Shown here: positions 32,006-42,085 of the stretch, piece by piece
How positions within the stretch are numbered: position 1 is the stretch's first letter
Layout: each line of letters begins with the position of its first letter
Assembly (NCBI RefSeq): GCF_002374835.1
Contig: NZ_NWVD01000006.1
Location: 118,381 to 182,380, forward strand
Source: Sphingomonas ginsenosidimutans
GTDB lineage: Bacteria; Pseudomonadota; Alphaproteobacteria; Sphingomonadales; Sphingomonadaceae
Length of the DNA: 64,000 bases
Reading direction: 5' to 3'
Translations under genes and position numbers: made by a program
Notes under the pieces: model-generated
Seen by the model: only the letters and a program-made list of their open reading frames with translations
Told to the model about the DNA's origin: nothing
The model's database searches: none

Positions 32006-32238
32006 TCGTTCTTGCCATCTACATTTTGTTCTTTGCTGCGGCAGCGGGCTTTATGTGGTGGCGGTTCTACGTATCGATCCGGGATCAGATCGCTACCGTT
32101 AAGTGGGCCAGATATCACCGATTGGGCGAACCGATCACCTACTGGCTCTCGACGTCGATGATGATGATTGGTGCTTTGCTGACTTCATCTATCGCATTGA
32201 TTTTTGGATACGGCCTGCTCGCAGGCTTCATCGGATAA
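32002..32238 (+). CDS. Small two-helix membrane protein between sufB and sufC
   Basis: The 78-residue ORF starts at a GTG overlapping the sufB stop by 4 bp. It has two hydrophobic helices, [19 protein letters not shown] at residues 2-20 and [20 protein letters not shown] near residue 50, joined by a short polar loop with arginines and lysines. It is less GC-rich in composition than sufB and sufC. I do not recognise it as a known suf gene. Coupling to sufB suggests it is made with the complex, but its role is unknown. Confidence 0.6.
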   Translation: MIVLAIYILFFAAAAGFMWWRFYVSIRDQIATVKWARYHRLGEPITYWLSTSMMMIGALLTSSIALIFGYGLLAGFIG

Positions 32239-32242
32239 TAAG

Positions 32243-32986
<744 letters not shown>

Positions 32987-32989
32987 TGA

Positions 32990-33212
32990 TGCGCACGCGA
33001 CGCCGCGAAGCCGCGAAGGGTCTGGTTCACGCGGAGGCGCGGAGGCGCGGAGAAACCGTGCGCGCGGCAGCGCGCCCTCATCATCGCCACCATGGTGATG
33101 AAGAGCCGCTGGCGCGGCGGGGCGCAACACCTCCGCGTCTCCGCGCCTCCGCGTGCAAAACCCTTCTTCGTCGCGCTTTCGCGTCTTCGCGTGAAACCCG
33201 GGGCATCGCCGC
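32990..33212. repeat. Large imperfect inverted-repeat element inside the suf operon
   Basis: The left arm has GCGGAGGCGCGGAGGCGCGG starting near 33031. The right arm has its near-inverse CTCCGCGTCTCCGCGCCTCC near 33134. Flanking these, GACGCCGCGAAGCCGCGAAG on the left pairs loosely with the TTCGTCGCGCTTTCGCGTCT stretch on the right. Several internal GCGGAG and TTCGCG units are tandem. The element occupies the whole gap between sufC and sufD without a credible ORF. It resembles non-coding interspersed palindromic elements rather than a gene. Confidence 0.7.
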
Positions 33213-34283
33213 ATGACCGACGTCCTTGAGCTTCCCTCCACCCGCCACGAAGCATGGCGCTGGGCCGATACCGGCGGGATCGCCGCCGCCGCCGCGCTCG
33301 CGCCGGTCGCGCCGGCGAAGGCCGATTTCCTCGACCTGCCCGGCGCCAGGCTGCTGTTCGTCGACGGCGTGCTGGATGACGCCGCCAGCGACCTGCACCG
33401 CGTCCGCATCGGCGACCTGACCCCAGGCGACCACCCGCTCGGCCGCCGCGCGACGCACGGCTGGTCGCTCCACCTTGATGCCGGAGCGGTCGCCGACCCG
33501 GTGCAGGTCGTCCATGTCGCTACCGGCGGCGAAAACCATCTCGCCGCGCAGATCGTGCTCGCCGCCGACACCTCGGCGCAGCTGGTCGAAACCTTCGTCG
33601 GCGCGGGCTGGTCGAACCGGCAGACGCGCATCCGGCTGGGCCATGCCGCGCGGCTGATGCGCGCGGTGCGGATGACGCAGGACGCCGGCTTCGTCTCGCT
33701 GCGCGACGATGCGGAACTGGGGGAGGGCGCCAGCTATGTCGCGACCGTGCTGGGCGCGGGCGATCAGGGCGCGCGCGTCGATGCGGCGATCACGCTGGCC
33801 GGGGCGGGCGGCTACGCCGAGTTCGGCGGCGCGCTGCTGACCCGCGACGCGACGAAGCAGGAATGCGCCGTCCGCGTCCGCCACGCCGCCCCCAACGGCC
33901 AGTCGCACCAATTGTGGCGCGCGGTCGCCGCCGACACGTCGCAGGCCAGCCTTGCCGCCGCGGTCGAGGTGGCGCGCCATGCGCAGAAGACCGACGGCGA
34001 ACAGTCGCTGCGCGGCCTGCTGCTGCAACGCACCGCGACGGTGAACCTGAAGCCGGAGCTGGAGATCTTCGCCGACGACGTGAAGTGCGCGCATGGCGCG
34101 ACGGTCGGCGAACTGGATGCGCGCGCCTTGTTCTACATGGCCAGCCGCGGCATTCCCGCGCCGCGCGCCAAGGCGCTGCTGACCCGCGCCTTCGTCGCCG
34201 ACGCGCTCGACCGGATCGCGGACGATACGGTGCGCGACGCCTTCGCCGCCGATGCCGACGCCTGGCTGGAGCGCGCCTTGTGA
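33213..34283 (+). CDS. sufD: Fe-S assembly protein SufD
   Basis: SufD pairs with SufB in the SufBCD scaffold. The 356-residue protein is a little shorter than E. coli SufD (about 423), having a compact N-terminal region, but the C-terminal beta-helix signature KPELEIFADDVKCAHGATVG and the cluster-adjacent region ALFYMASRGIPAPRAKALLT are clear. It begins 226 bp after sufC, beyond the palindromic element, and overlaps sufS by 4 bp (GTGA). Confidence 0.93.
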   Translation: MTDVLELPSTRHEAWRWADTGGIAAAAALAPVAPAKADFLDLPGARLLFVDGVLDDAASDLHRVRIGDLTPGDHPLGRRATHGWSLHLDAGAVADPVQVVHVATGGENHLAAQIVLAADTSAQLVETFVGAGWSNRQTRIRLGHAARLMRAVRMTQDAGFVSLRDDAELGEGASYVATVLGAGDQGARVDAAITLAGAGGYAEFGGALLTRDATKQECAVRVRHAAPNGQSHQLWRAVAADTSQASLAAAVEVARHAQKTDGEQSLRGLLLQRTATVNLKPELEIFADDVKCAHGATVGELDARALFYMASRGIPAPRAKALLTRAFVADALDRIADDTVRDAFAADADAWLERAL

Positions 34284-35491
34284 GCGGCGCCGCCGCCGAG
34301 GCACCGCTCGACGTGGTCGCGGATTTCCCCGCGATTCCGGACGGCTGGGCCTATCTCGACACCGCCGCCACCGCGCAGAAACCGCGCGCGGTGATCGACG
34401 CGATCGCGCGCGGCTACGACACCACCTATGCCACCGTGCATCGCGGTGTGTACCAGCGGTCGGCCGACATGACGCTCGCCTATGAGGCCGCGCGCGGCAC
34501 CGTGGCGCGCTTCGTGGGCGCGCAGCCGGACGAGATCGTGTTCGTGCGCGGCGCGACGGAGGGGATCAACCTCGTCACGCACAGCTGGGCGGGGCAGCAG
34601 CTGAAGGCCGGCGATCGCATCCTGCTGTCGCAGCTGGAGCATCACAGCAACATCGTGCCGTGGCAGATGGTCGCCGAGCGCGTCGGCGCCGCGATCGACG
34701 TGGTGCCGCTGACCGACGATCATCGTATCGATCTCGACGCGATGGCCGCGATGATCCGGCCGGAACACAAACTGGTCGCGCTGGCGCATGTTTCGAACGT
34801 GCTGGGGTCGGTGCTCGACGTGACGCGCGCCTGCGCGATCGCGCATTCGGTCGGCGCACGCATCCTGATCGACGGCTGCCAGGCGGTCGCGCGGCTGCCG
34901 GTCGACGTCGCCGCGCTGGGGTGCGATTTCTACGTCTTCTCCGGGCACAAGCTCTACGGCCCGACCGGCATCGGCGTGCTGTGGGCGCGGCCCGAGCTGC
35001 TCGACGCGATGCCCCCCTATCAGGGCGGCGGGTCGATGATCGACCGCGTGTCGTTCGAAAAGACCAGCTACGCCCCCGCGCCGACCCGGTTCGAGGCGGG
35101 GACGCCGCATATCGTCGGCGCGCTCGGGCTGGCGGCGGCGGTGGATTATGTGACCGGCATCGGCCTGTCGCGCATCCACGCGCACGAAACCGCGCTGGTC
35201 GCCGATGCGCGCGCCGCGCTGTCGCGGATCAATTCGCTGCGGCTGTTCGGCCCGGCGGATTCGGCGGGGATCGTCTCCTTCGCGCTCCAGGGGGTGCATC
35301 CGCACGACATCGGCACCATCTTGGACGAACATCGCGTGGCGATCCGCGCCGGCCATCATTGCGCGCAGCCGCTGATGGGGGTGCTGGGGGTGGAGGCGAC
35401 CGCGCGCGCCAGCTTCGGCGTCTATAACGGCCCTGCCGATATCGATGCGCTGGCCGCGGGCATGGAACGGGTAGTGAGGATTTTCGGATGA
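34280..35491 (+). CDS. sufS: Cysteine desulfurase SufS
   Basis: SufS takes sulfur from cysteine using pyridoxal phosphate. The 403-residue protein starts at a GTG overlapping the sufD stop. The PLP-binding lysine is Lys224 (VFSGHKLYGPTG) and the active-site cysteine is Cys361 in RAGHHCAQPLMGVLG, the class II loop pattern. The lead-in YLDTAATAQKPRAVIDA is typical. sufE is not in the window, so the sulfur acceptor may be elsewhere. The stop overlaps the next gene by 4 bp. Confidence 0.96.
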   Translation: MSGAAAEAPLDVVADFPAIPDGWAYLDTAATAQKPRAVIDAIARGYDTTYATVHRGVYQRSADMTLAYEAARGTVARFVGAQPDEIVFVRGATEGINLVTHSWAGQQLKAGDRILLSQLEHHSNIVPWQMVAERVGAAIDVVPLTDDHRIDLDAMAAMIRPEHKLVALAHVSNVLGSVLDVTRACAIAHSVGARILIDGCQAVARLPVDVAALGCDFYVFSGHKLYGPTGIGVLWARPELLDAMPPYQGGGSMIDRVSFEKTSYAPAPTRFEAGTPHIVGALGLAAAVDYVTGIGLSRIHAHETALVADARAALSRINSLRLFGPADSAGIVSFALQGVHPHDIGTILDEHRVAIRAGHHCAQPLMGVLGVEATARASFGVYNGPADIDALAAGMERVVRIFG

Positions 35492-35952
35492 GCGACCCCA
35501 TCAAGGTCGAGGAAGTGGACACCGTCGCCGCGCCGCCCCGCGCGCGCGTCGAGGATGCGGCCGAGGCGCCGGCGGTGCGCGAGCGCGACTATCTGTCCGG
35601 CTTCCTGGCGCAGAAACCCGCGTCGGACGGCGCGCCCCACGAACCGGGCGGCGCGCTGTACGAAGGCGTGATCGACGCGCTGAAGGACATTTTCGATCCC
35701 GAGATCCCGGTCAACATCTACGACCTGGGGCTGATCTACGGCGTCGAGGTGACCGATGCCGGCCACGCCGTCGTTACCATGACGCTGACGACGCCGCACT
35801 GCCCGGTCGCCGAATCCATGCCGGGCGAGGTGGAGATGCGCGTCGCCGCGGTGCCCGGCATCGCCTTCGCCGACGTCAACCTCGTCTGGGACCCGCCCTG
35901 GGATCCGCAGAAGATGTCGGACGATGCCAAGCTCGAACTGGGGATGCTCTGA
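35488..35952 (+). CDS. sufT: SUF-associated MIP18/DUF59 protein (SufT-like)
   Basis: The 154-residue protein has a variable, acidic N-terminal 60 residues and a DUF59 domain with DALKDIFDPEIPVNIYDLGL near residue 64 and the Cys-containing LTTPHCPVAESMPGEVEMRV. SufT-type proteins support maturation of Fe-S enzymes. It starts in the sufS stop and its own stop overlaps sufA, so it is part of the operon. Confidence 0.9.
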   Translation: MSDPIKVEEVDTVAAPPRARVEDAAEAPAVRERDYLSGFLAQKPASDGAPHEPGGALYEGVIDALKDIFDPEIPVNIYDLGLIYGVEVTDAGHAVVTMTLTTPHCPVAESMPGEVEMRVAAVPGIAFADVNLVWDPPWDPQKMSDDAKLELGML

Positions 35953-36305
35953 TGGCCACCGTCGCCCGCCCGCGCCCCGCGGCGCTGAACCTCACCCCCA
36001 CCGCCGAGGCGCGCATCGCCGAGCTGATGGGCAAGGCGCCCGACGGCGCGATCGGCGTCAAGCTGTCGACCCCGCGCCGCGGCTGTTCCGGCCTTGCCTA
36101 TTCGGTCGACTACGTGACCGAGGCCAAGCCGTTCGACGAGGTGATCGAGACCCCCGGCGGCACCTTGTACGTCGACGGCGCCTCGATTCTGTACCTGATC
36201 GGATCGACGATGAACTGGGTGGAGGACGATTTCACCGCCGGCTTCGTCTTCGACAATCCCAATGCCAAGGGCGCGTGCGGCTGCGGGGAAAGCTTCACCG
36301 TCTGA
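35952..36305 (+). CDS. sufA: Fe-S carrier SufA (IscA-type)
   Basis: The 117-residue A-type carrier delivers clusters from SufBCD to targets. The three cluster cysteines are Cys45 (PRRGCSGLAYSVDY) and Cys109/Cys111 (GACGCGESFTV), the conserved C...CxC pattern. It ends the operon: the palindromic pair at 36318-36398 begins 13 bp after the stop. Confidence 0.95.
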   Translation: MATVARPRPAALNLTPTAEARIAELMGKAPDGAIGVKLSTPRRGCSGLAYSVDYVTEAKPFDEVIETPGGTLYVDGASILYLIGSTMNWVEDDFTAGFVFDNPNAKGACGCGESFTV

Positions 36306-36317
36306 TCTGCTTCGTCC

Positions 36318-36398
36318 GTCATGCCAGCGCGGGCTGGCATCTTCGGCGATGGCGCGGCGCAGGAGCCGCGGGAGGCCCCGGCCTGCGCTGGGGCGACG
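36318..36398. repeat. Interspersed palindromic repeat pair after sufA
   Basis: The left unit GTCATGCCAGCGCGGGCTGG is a hairpin, and the right unit CCCCGGCCTGCGCTGGGGCGAC is its inverted partner. Unlike the three other copies, this one separates two genes on the same strand. Confidence 0.75.
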
Positions 36399-36446
36399 AT
36401 GAACAAGCATGCCGGACCCCTGCCGCCGCTCCCGCGTTCTCCCGTC

Positions 36447-37442
36447 ATGCGGGCAAATCTCTCCTCCACCGATTTCTGGCGTGAATTCCGGCGCGACTGG
36501 TGGGGGACGCTGCGGCGCGCCTACACCGCGTCGAACGACGACAATCTCGGGCTGATCGCGGCGGGCACCGCCTTCTACGCTTTTTCCTCGATCGCGCCGA
36601 TCCTGGCGGCATCGGTGCTCAGCTACGGCCTGATCGCCGATGCGCAGACGGTGCAGGCGAATATCCGCACGCTGTTCGACCTGCTGCCCGCGGATGCCGC
36701 GCGGCTGATCGGTCAGCAGATGGACATGGTCGTCTCCGGCAGCGAGGGGAAGAAGGGCCTCGGCCTCGTCATCGCGCTGGCGATCGCGATCTACGGCGGC
36801 AGCCGCGCCGCCACCGCGATGATGACCGCGCTCAACGTCGCCTATGAGGCGAAGGAGAAGCGCAACTACCTCGTCTGGATGCTCACCGCCTTCGCGGTGG
36901 TGGCGGGCGGGGTGGTGCTGATGCTGATCGGCGTCAGTTCCAGCACGGTCACCGCCTTCCTCGGCAATCTCATCCCCGGCACGCCCGCGATCGTGCGCAC
37001 CGCGATCGGGCTGTGCACCTATCTGTTGATGGCGGCGGTGGCGGTGACGGGCGCGTCGCTGCTGTTCCGCTTCGCCCCTTATCGCCCGCGCGCGCGGCTG
37101 CGCTGGGGCACGCCCGGCGCGGTGCTGGCGACGGTCGTGTGGCTGGCGGCGACCACCGGGTTCAGCGTCTATGTGGTCAATTTCGGCAATTACGGCGCCA
37201 CCTACGGGTCGCTGGGGGCGATCGTGGTGCTGCTGACATGGCTGTGGCTCAGCGCCTATGCCTTCCTGCTGGGCGCCGCGCTGGACGTGCAGCTGTACCG
37301 CGCCTGTCATGCGGCCCCTCCTGCCGAGCCCGCACCTCCCGCCGCGGCCCCGCCGGCCACGACGCATACCGGGCCGATCGCCGCCACCGGCCTTGCCATC
37401 CTGGGCCTCGCGCTGTTCGCGTGGCGCTCGGGCAACAGGTGA
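36447..37442 (+). CDS. YihY/BrkB-family inner membrane protein
   Basis: The 331-residue product has the YihY/virulence-factor-BrkB pattern of six membrane helices, for example LVIALAIAIYGGSRAATAMM, VAGGVVLMLIGVSSSTVTAF and YGSLGAIVVLLTWLWLSAYA. The region DNLGLIAAGTAFYAFSSIAP is typical of the N-terminal third. The last 50 residues are Pro/Ala-rich with one more hydrophobic segment (IAATGLAILGLALFAW). The start at MRANLSSTD (36447) is preferred; an ATG at 36399 falls at the end of the repeat and has no obvious ribosome site. The function of the family is unknown. Confidence 0.85.
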   Translation: MRANLSSTDFWREFRRDWWGTLRRAYTASNDDNLGLIAAGTAFYAFSSIAPILAASVLSYGLIADAQTVQANIRTLFDLLPADAARLIGQQMDMVVSGSEGKKGLGLVIALAIAIYGGSRAATAMMTALNVAYEAKEKRNYLVWMLTAFAVVAGGVVLMLIGVSSSTVTAFLGNLIPGTPAIVRTAIGLCTYLLMAAVAVTGASLLFRFAPYRPRARLRWGTPGAVLATVVWLAATTGFSVYVVNFGNYGATYGSLGAIVVLLTWLWLSAYAFLLGAALDVQLYRACHAAPPAEPAPPAAAPPATTHTGPIAATGLAILGLALFAWRSGNR

Positions 37443-37499
37443 CAAGCGCGGCGCGCTGCGGCTAGGCTCCCGCGCGACATCGCCGCTGGGGGGACGATC

Positions 37500-39920
37500 T
37501 TGACCGCTACGAACGACACCGCGCGTGGGCCGCTGGCGCACGCCATCGTCGATACCTTGGTCCATCGCATCGGCAAGGACGAACATGCCGCGCTGCCGCA
37601 CGACTGGCTCGCCGCGACGATCCTGACCGTCCGTAACGAGATCATCGAACGCTGGATGGATTCGACCCGCGCCGCGCATGCAGCGGGGGCCAAGCGCGTT
37701 TATTACCTCAGCCTCGAATTCCTGATCGGGCGGCTGTTGCGCGACGCGCTCGCCAATCTGGCGCGACGTGACGAGGTGGCCGAGGCGCTGGCGCAGCTGG
37801 GCGTCGCGCTGCCGGAGCTGGAGGAGATCGAAAGCGACGCCGCGCTCGGCAACGGCGGGCTGGGGCGGCTGGCGGCGTGCTTCATGGAAAGCCTCGCGAC
37901 GCTCGATCTGCCCGCCTACGGCTACGGCATCCGCTACGTGAACGGCATGTTCCGGCAGCGGATCGACGACGGCTGGCAGACCGAACTGCCCGAAACCTGG
38001 CTGGCGCACGGCAACCCGTGGGAATTCGAACGCCGCGAAAGCGCCTATTTCGTCGGCTTCGGCGGGGAGGTGATCGGCACCGAACAGGGCGTGGTGCAAT
38101 GGGTCCCGGCCGAGGCGGTGGAGGCGGTGGCGGTCGACACGCCGGTCGTCGGGTGGCGCGCGCGCCGCGTCAACACGCTGCGGCTGTGGACCGCGATCAG
38201 CCTCGACCCGTTCAAGCTGGAGGCCTTCAACCGCGGCGATTTCCAGGGCGCGCTGGCGGATCAGCTGCGCGCCGAAACGCTGGTGCGCGTCCTCTATCCC
38301 AATGATTCCACCGCCGCCGGGCAGGAATTGCGGCTGCGGCAGGAATATTTCTTCTCCTCCGCCTCGATCCAGGACATCGTCCGTCGGCACGTCCAGTATT
38401 TCGGCGACATCCGCACGCTGCCGGACAAGGCGGCGATCCAGCTCAACGATACCCATCCGGCGGTGTCGGTCGCGGAGCTGATGCGGCTGCTGATCGACCA
38501 CCACGACCTGTCGTTCGACGAAGCGTGGGGGATCACCCAGAAGACGTTCGGCTACACCAACCACACGCTGCTGCCGGAGGCGCTGGAAAGCTGGCCGCTG
38601 CCGCTGTTCGAACGGCTGCTGCCGCGCCACATGCAGCTGGTCTACGCCATCAACGCCCGCCTGCTGCGCGAGGCGCGCAAGGCCGATGGCGTGGACGACC
38701 GCGCGATCGCCGCGATCAGCCTGATCGACGAGGGCGGGGAACGTCGCGTGCGCATGGCCAACCTCGCCTTTGCCGGGGCGCACAGCGTCAACGGCGTCGC
38801 GGCGCTGCATACGCAGCTGATGAAAAGCACCGTCTTCGCCGACCTGCACCGCCTGTATCCCGACCGGATCAACAACAAGACCAACGGCATCACCCCGCGC
38901 CGCTGGTTGCAGGAATGCAATCCGGGGCTGACCGCGCTGGTGCGCGAGGCGATCGGCGACGGCTTTTCCGACGATGCGCTGAAACTGACAGCGCTGGTGC
39001 CGATGGCCGACGATGCGGCGTTCCGCGAACGCTTCGCCGCGATCAAGCGCGCGAACAAGGTGGCGCTGGCGCACTACCTGCGCGACGCCATGGGGCTGCG
39101 GCTCGATCCCGACGCGATGTTCGACGTGCAGATCAAGCGGATCCACGAATACAAGCGCCAGCTGCTCAACATCATCGAGACGGTGGCGCTGTACGACCAG
39201 ATCCGCAGCCATCCCGAGCGCGACTGGGTGCCGCGCGTGAAGCTGTTCGCGGGGAAGGCCGCGTCCAGCTATCACAATGCCAAGCTCATCATCAAACTGG
39301 CCAATGACGTCGCCCGCCGCGTCAATTCCGACCCGTCGATCGACGGGCTGCTGAAAGTCGCGTTCGTCCCCAATTACAACGTCAGCCTGGCCGAGCGGAT
39401 GGTGCCCGCGGCCGACCTGTCCGAACAGATCTCCACCGCCGGGATGGAGGCGTCGGGCACCGGCAACATGAAGTTCGCGCTCAACGGCGCGCTGACGATC
39501 GGCACGCTCGACGGCGCCAATATCGAGATCAAGGACCATGTCGGCGACGACCATATCGTCATCTTCGGCCTGACCGCGGACGAGGTCGCGGCCAAGCGCG
39601 CCGACGGCTATCGCCCGCGCGAGGTGATCGAGGGGTCGAAAGAATTGTCGCAGGCGGTGAACGCTATCGCTTCCGGTGTGTTCTCCCCGGATGACGCCAA
39701 CCGCTACCGCGATCTGATGGCCGGACTGTACGACAGCGACTGGTTCATGGTCGCCGCCGATTTCGATTCGTACACCGCGGCGCAGCGGCAGGTCGACGCG
39801 CGCTGGGCGGACCGCGACGGCTGGCGTCGCTCGACCATCCTCAACGTCGCGAACATGGGCTGGTTCTCGTCCGATCGCACCATTGCCGAATATGCGCGCG
39901 AGATCTGGGGCGTGATGTGA
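37500..39920 (+). CDS. glgP: Glycogen phosphorylase
   Basis: GlgP releases glucose-1-phosphate from glycogen. The 806-residue protein starts at a TTG with a GGGGGG site 4-5 nt upstream. The PLP lysine lies near residue 657 in EASGTGNMKFALNGALTIGT, and the early signature ESDAALGNGGLGRLAACFME is near residue 117. The stop overlaps the GTG start of glgB by 4 bp. It begins a tightly coupled six-gene glycogen operon. Confidence 0.96.
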   Translation: MTATNDTARGPLAHAIVDTLVHRIGKDEHAALPHDWLAATILTVRNEIIERWMDSTRAAHAAGAKRVYYLSLEFLIGRLLRDALANLARRDEVAEALAQLGVALPELEEIESDAALGNGGLGRLAACFMESLATLDLPAYGYGIRYVNGMFRQRIDDGWQTELPETWLAHGNPWEFERRESAYFVGFGGEVIGTEQGVVQWVPAEAVEAVAVDTPVVGWRARRVNTLRLWTAISLDPFKLEAFNRGDFQGALADQLRAETLVRVLYPNDSTAAGQELRLRQEYFFSSASIQDIVRRHVQYFGDIRTLPDKAAIQLNDTHPAVSVAELMRLLIDHHDLSFDEAWGITQKTFGYTNHTLLPEALESWPLPLFERLLPRHMQLVYAINARLLREARKADGVDDRAIAAISLIDEGGERRVRMANLAFAGAHSVNGVAALHTQLMKSTVFADLHRLYPDRINNKTNGITPRRWLQECNPGLTALVREAIGDGFSDDALKLTALVPMADDAAFRERFAAIKRANKVALAHYLRDAMGLRLDPDAMFDVQIKRIHEYKRQLLNIIETVALYDQIRSHPERDWVPRVKLFAGKAASSYHNAKLIIKLANDVARRVNSDPSIDGLLKVAFVPNYNVSLAERMVPAADLSEQISTAGMEASGTGNMKFALNGALTIGTLDGANIEIKDHVGDDHIVIFGLTADEVAAKRADGYRPREVIEGSKELSQAVNAIASGVFSPDDANRYRDLMAGLYDSDWFMVAADFDSYTAAQRQVDARWADRDGWRRSTILNVANMGWFSSDRTIAEYAREIWGVM

Positions 39921-42085
39921 AGCCCCCCGCGGCCGCGATCAGGGCGCTGCTGGACGGGACCAGCGACGATCCGTTCGCCTTGTTGGGGCCGCATGAGGGG
40001 CCGGCGGGATTGTTCGTGCGGGCGTGGATACCCGGCGCCGATACGGTGACCGCGCATGGCCTGTCGGGCGCGCCGCTCGGTACGCTCGACCGCGTCGACG
40101 ATGCCGGCCTGTTCGAAGGGGTGATCGACGGCCCGCGCCAGCCGCTGCGCTATCGTGCGCAGGGCGGCGGCGTCGAATGGTGTGTCGGCGATCCGTACAG
40201 CTACGGCCCGGTGCTGGGGCCGGTCGACGATTTCCTGATGAACGAGGGGACGCACACCCGGCTGTACGACAAGCTGGGCGCGCATTTGATCGAGCATGAG
40301 GGCGCCGCCGGGGTGCATTTCGCGGTCTGGGCGCCGAATGCGCGGCGCGTCGCGCTGGTCGGCGACTTCAACGACTGGGACGCGCGCCGGCACATCATGC
40401 GGCGGCGCGGCGATACCGGCGTGTGGGAAATCTTCCTGCCCGATATCGGCGCGGGGCGGGCGTACAAGTATTCGATCATCGGCCCGGACGGGACGCTCCA
40501 GCCGCTCAAGGCCGATCCGTTCGCCTTCGCCACCGAATTGCGGCCGAAGACCGCGTCGGTGACCGCCGCGCCGCTGGCGCACGAATGGGGCGATGCCGCG
40601 CACCGCGCGGCCTGGGCCGCGGTCGATCCGCGCCGCGTTCCGATCAGCATCTACGAAGTGCATGCCGGGTCGTGGGACCGCGACGAGAACGGCTGGTTCC
40701 TGTCGTGGGACCAGCTGGCGGAACGGCTGATCCCCTATGTCGTGTCGATGGGGTTTACCCATATCGAATTCATGCCGGTGTCCGAACACCCCTATGACCC
40801 CAGCTGGGGCTATCAGACGACCGGCCTCTACGCGCCCAGCGCGCGCTTCGGCGATGTGGAGGGGTTCGCGCGCTTCGTCGACGGCGCGCATCGCGCCGGG
40901 CTGGGCGTGCTGATCGACTGGGTGCCCGCGCATTTCCCGGTCGATGCGCACGGCCTGTCGCGGTTCGACGGCACCGCGCTGTACGAACACGAAGACCCGC
41001 GGCTCGGCTTCCACCCCGACTGGAACACCGCGATCTACAATTTCGGGCGGCGCGAGGTGGCGGCGTTCCTGGCCAACAACGCGCTGTTCTGGGCGGATCG
41101 CTATCATGTCGACGGTCTGCGCGTCGATGCGGTCGCCTCGATGCTGTACCGCGACTATTCGCGTAACCCCGGCGAATGGATCCCCAACGAGGGCGGCGGG
41201 CGCGAGAATTGGGAGGCGGTAGACTTCCTGCGCCAGACCAACCGCGCCGTGTACGCGCAGCATCCCGGCGTGTTCACCGTCGCGGAGGAATCGACCAGCT
41301 GGCCGGGCGTGACGACGCTCGCCTTCGACGAGGGCCCGCGCGAGAGCTTGGGCTTCGGGTTCAAGTGGAACATGGGCTGGATGCACGACACGCTCCAGTA
41401 CATGGCGCGCGAACCGGTCCACCGCCGCCATCACCATCACGAAATCACCTTCGGGCTGGTCTATGCCTTCACCGAGAATTTCGTGCTGCCGCTCAGCCAT
41501 GACGAGGTGGTGCACGGCAAGGGTTCGCTGCTGACCAAGATGTCGGGCGACGACTGGCAGCAGTTCGCCAACCTGCGCGCTTATTATGCGCTGATGTGGG
41601 GTTATCCCGGCAAGAAGCTGCTGTTCATGGGGCAGGAATTCGCGCAGCGCCGCGAATGGAGCGAGGAGCGCGCGCTCGACTGGCACCTCACTCGCTCGGC
41701 TGCGCACGACGGGGTGCGCAAGCTGGTGCGCGACCTCAACCACCTCTACCGCACCCGCCCCGCGCTCCACGCGCGCGACTGCGAAGGCGAAGGGTTCGAG
41801 TGGCTGATCGCCGACGATGCCGACCAGTCGGTGTTCGCCTGGCTGCGCCGCGCGCCCGGCGCCGCGCCCGTCGCGGTGGTGGTCAACATGACCCCGGTGG
41901 CGCGGATGCCCTACCGTGTGCCGCTGCCCCACGACGGCCGCTGGCGCGAGATACTCAACACCGACGCGCACGATTACTGGGGCTCGGGCCTTGGCAATCT
42001 GGGCGGCGTGGTGGCCAGCGACGGGGGGGCGCATGTGACGCTGCCCGCGCTCGGCACGGTAATGCTGGAATTTGAACCGGCGTGA
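39917..42085 (+). CDS. glgB: 1,4-alpha-glucan branching enzyme
   Basis: GlgB makes alpha-1,6 branches. The 722-residue protein has an N-terminal CBM48 domain ([20 protein letters not shown] near residue 133) and a GH13 barrel. The nucleophile Asp is near residue 403 ([12 protein letters not shown]) and the acid/base Glu near residue 456 ([12 protein letters not shown]). The start is a GTG overlapping glgP. Its stop overlaps the glgC start. Confidence 0.96.
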   Translation: MKPPAAAIRALLDGTSDDPFALLGPHEGPAGLFVRAWIPGADTVTAHGLSGAPLGTLDRVDDAGLFEGVIDGPRQPLRYRAQGGGVEWCVGDPYSYGPVLGPVDDFLMNEGTHTRLYDKLGAHLIEHEGAAGVHFAVWAPNARRVALVGDFNDWDARRHIMRRRGDTGVWEIFLPDIGAGRAYKYSIIGPDGTLQPLKADPFAFATELRPKTASVTAAPLAHEWGDAAHRAAWAAVDPRRVPISIYEVHAGSWDRDENGWFLSWDQLAERLIPYVVSMGFTHIEFMPVSEHPYDPSWGYQTTGLYAPSARFGDVEGFARFVDGAHRAGLGVLIDWVPAHFPVDAHGLSRFDGTALYEHEDPRLGFHPDWNTAIYNFGRREVAAFLANNALFWADRYHVDGLRVDAVASMLYRDYSRNPGEWIPNEGGGRENWEAVDFLRQTNRAVYAQHPGVFTVAEESTSWPGVTTLAFDEGPRESLGFGFKWNMGWMHDTLQYMAREPVHRRHHHHEITFGLVYAFTENFVLPLSHDEVVHGKGSLLTKMSGDDWQQFANLRAYYALMWGYPGKKLLFMGQEFAQRREWSEERALDWHLTRSAAHDGVRKLVRDLNHLYRTRPALHARDCEGEGFEWLIADDADQSVFAWLRRAPGAAPVAVVVNMTPVARMPYRVPLPHDGRWREILNTDAHDYWGSGLGNLGGVVASDGGAHVTLPALGTVMLEFEPA

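Noticed and set aside
35736..39554. Very long minus-strand open frame opposite sufA and glgP
   Set aside because: It lacks any family resemblance and lies antisense to clear genes.
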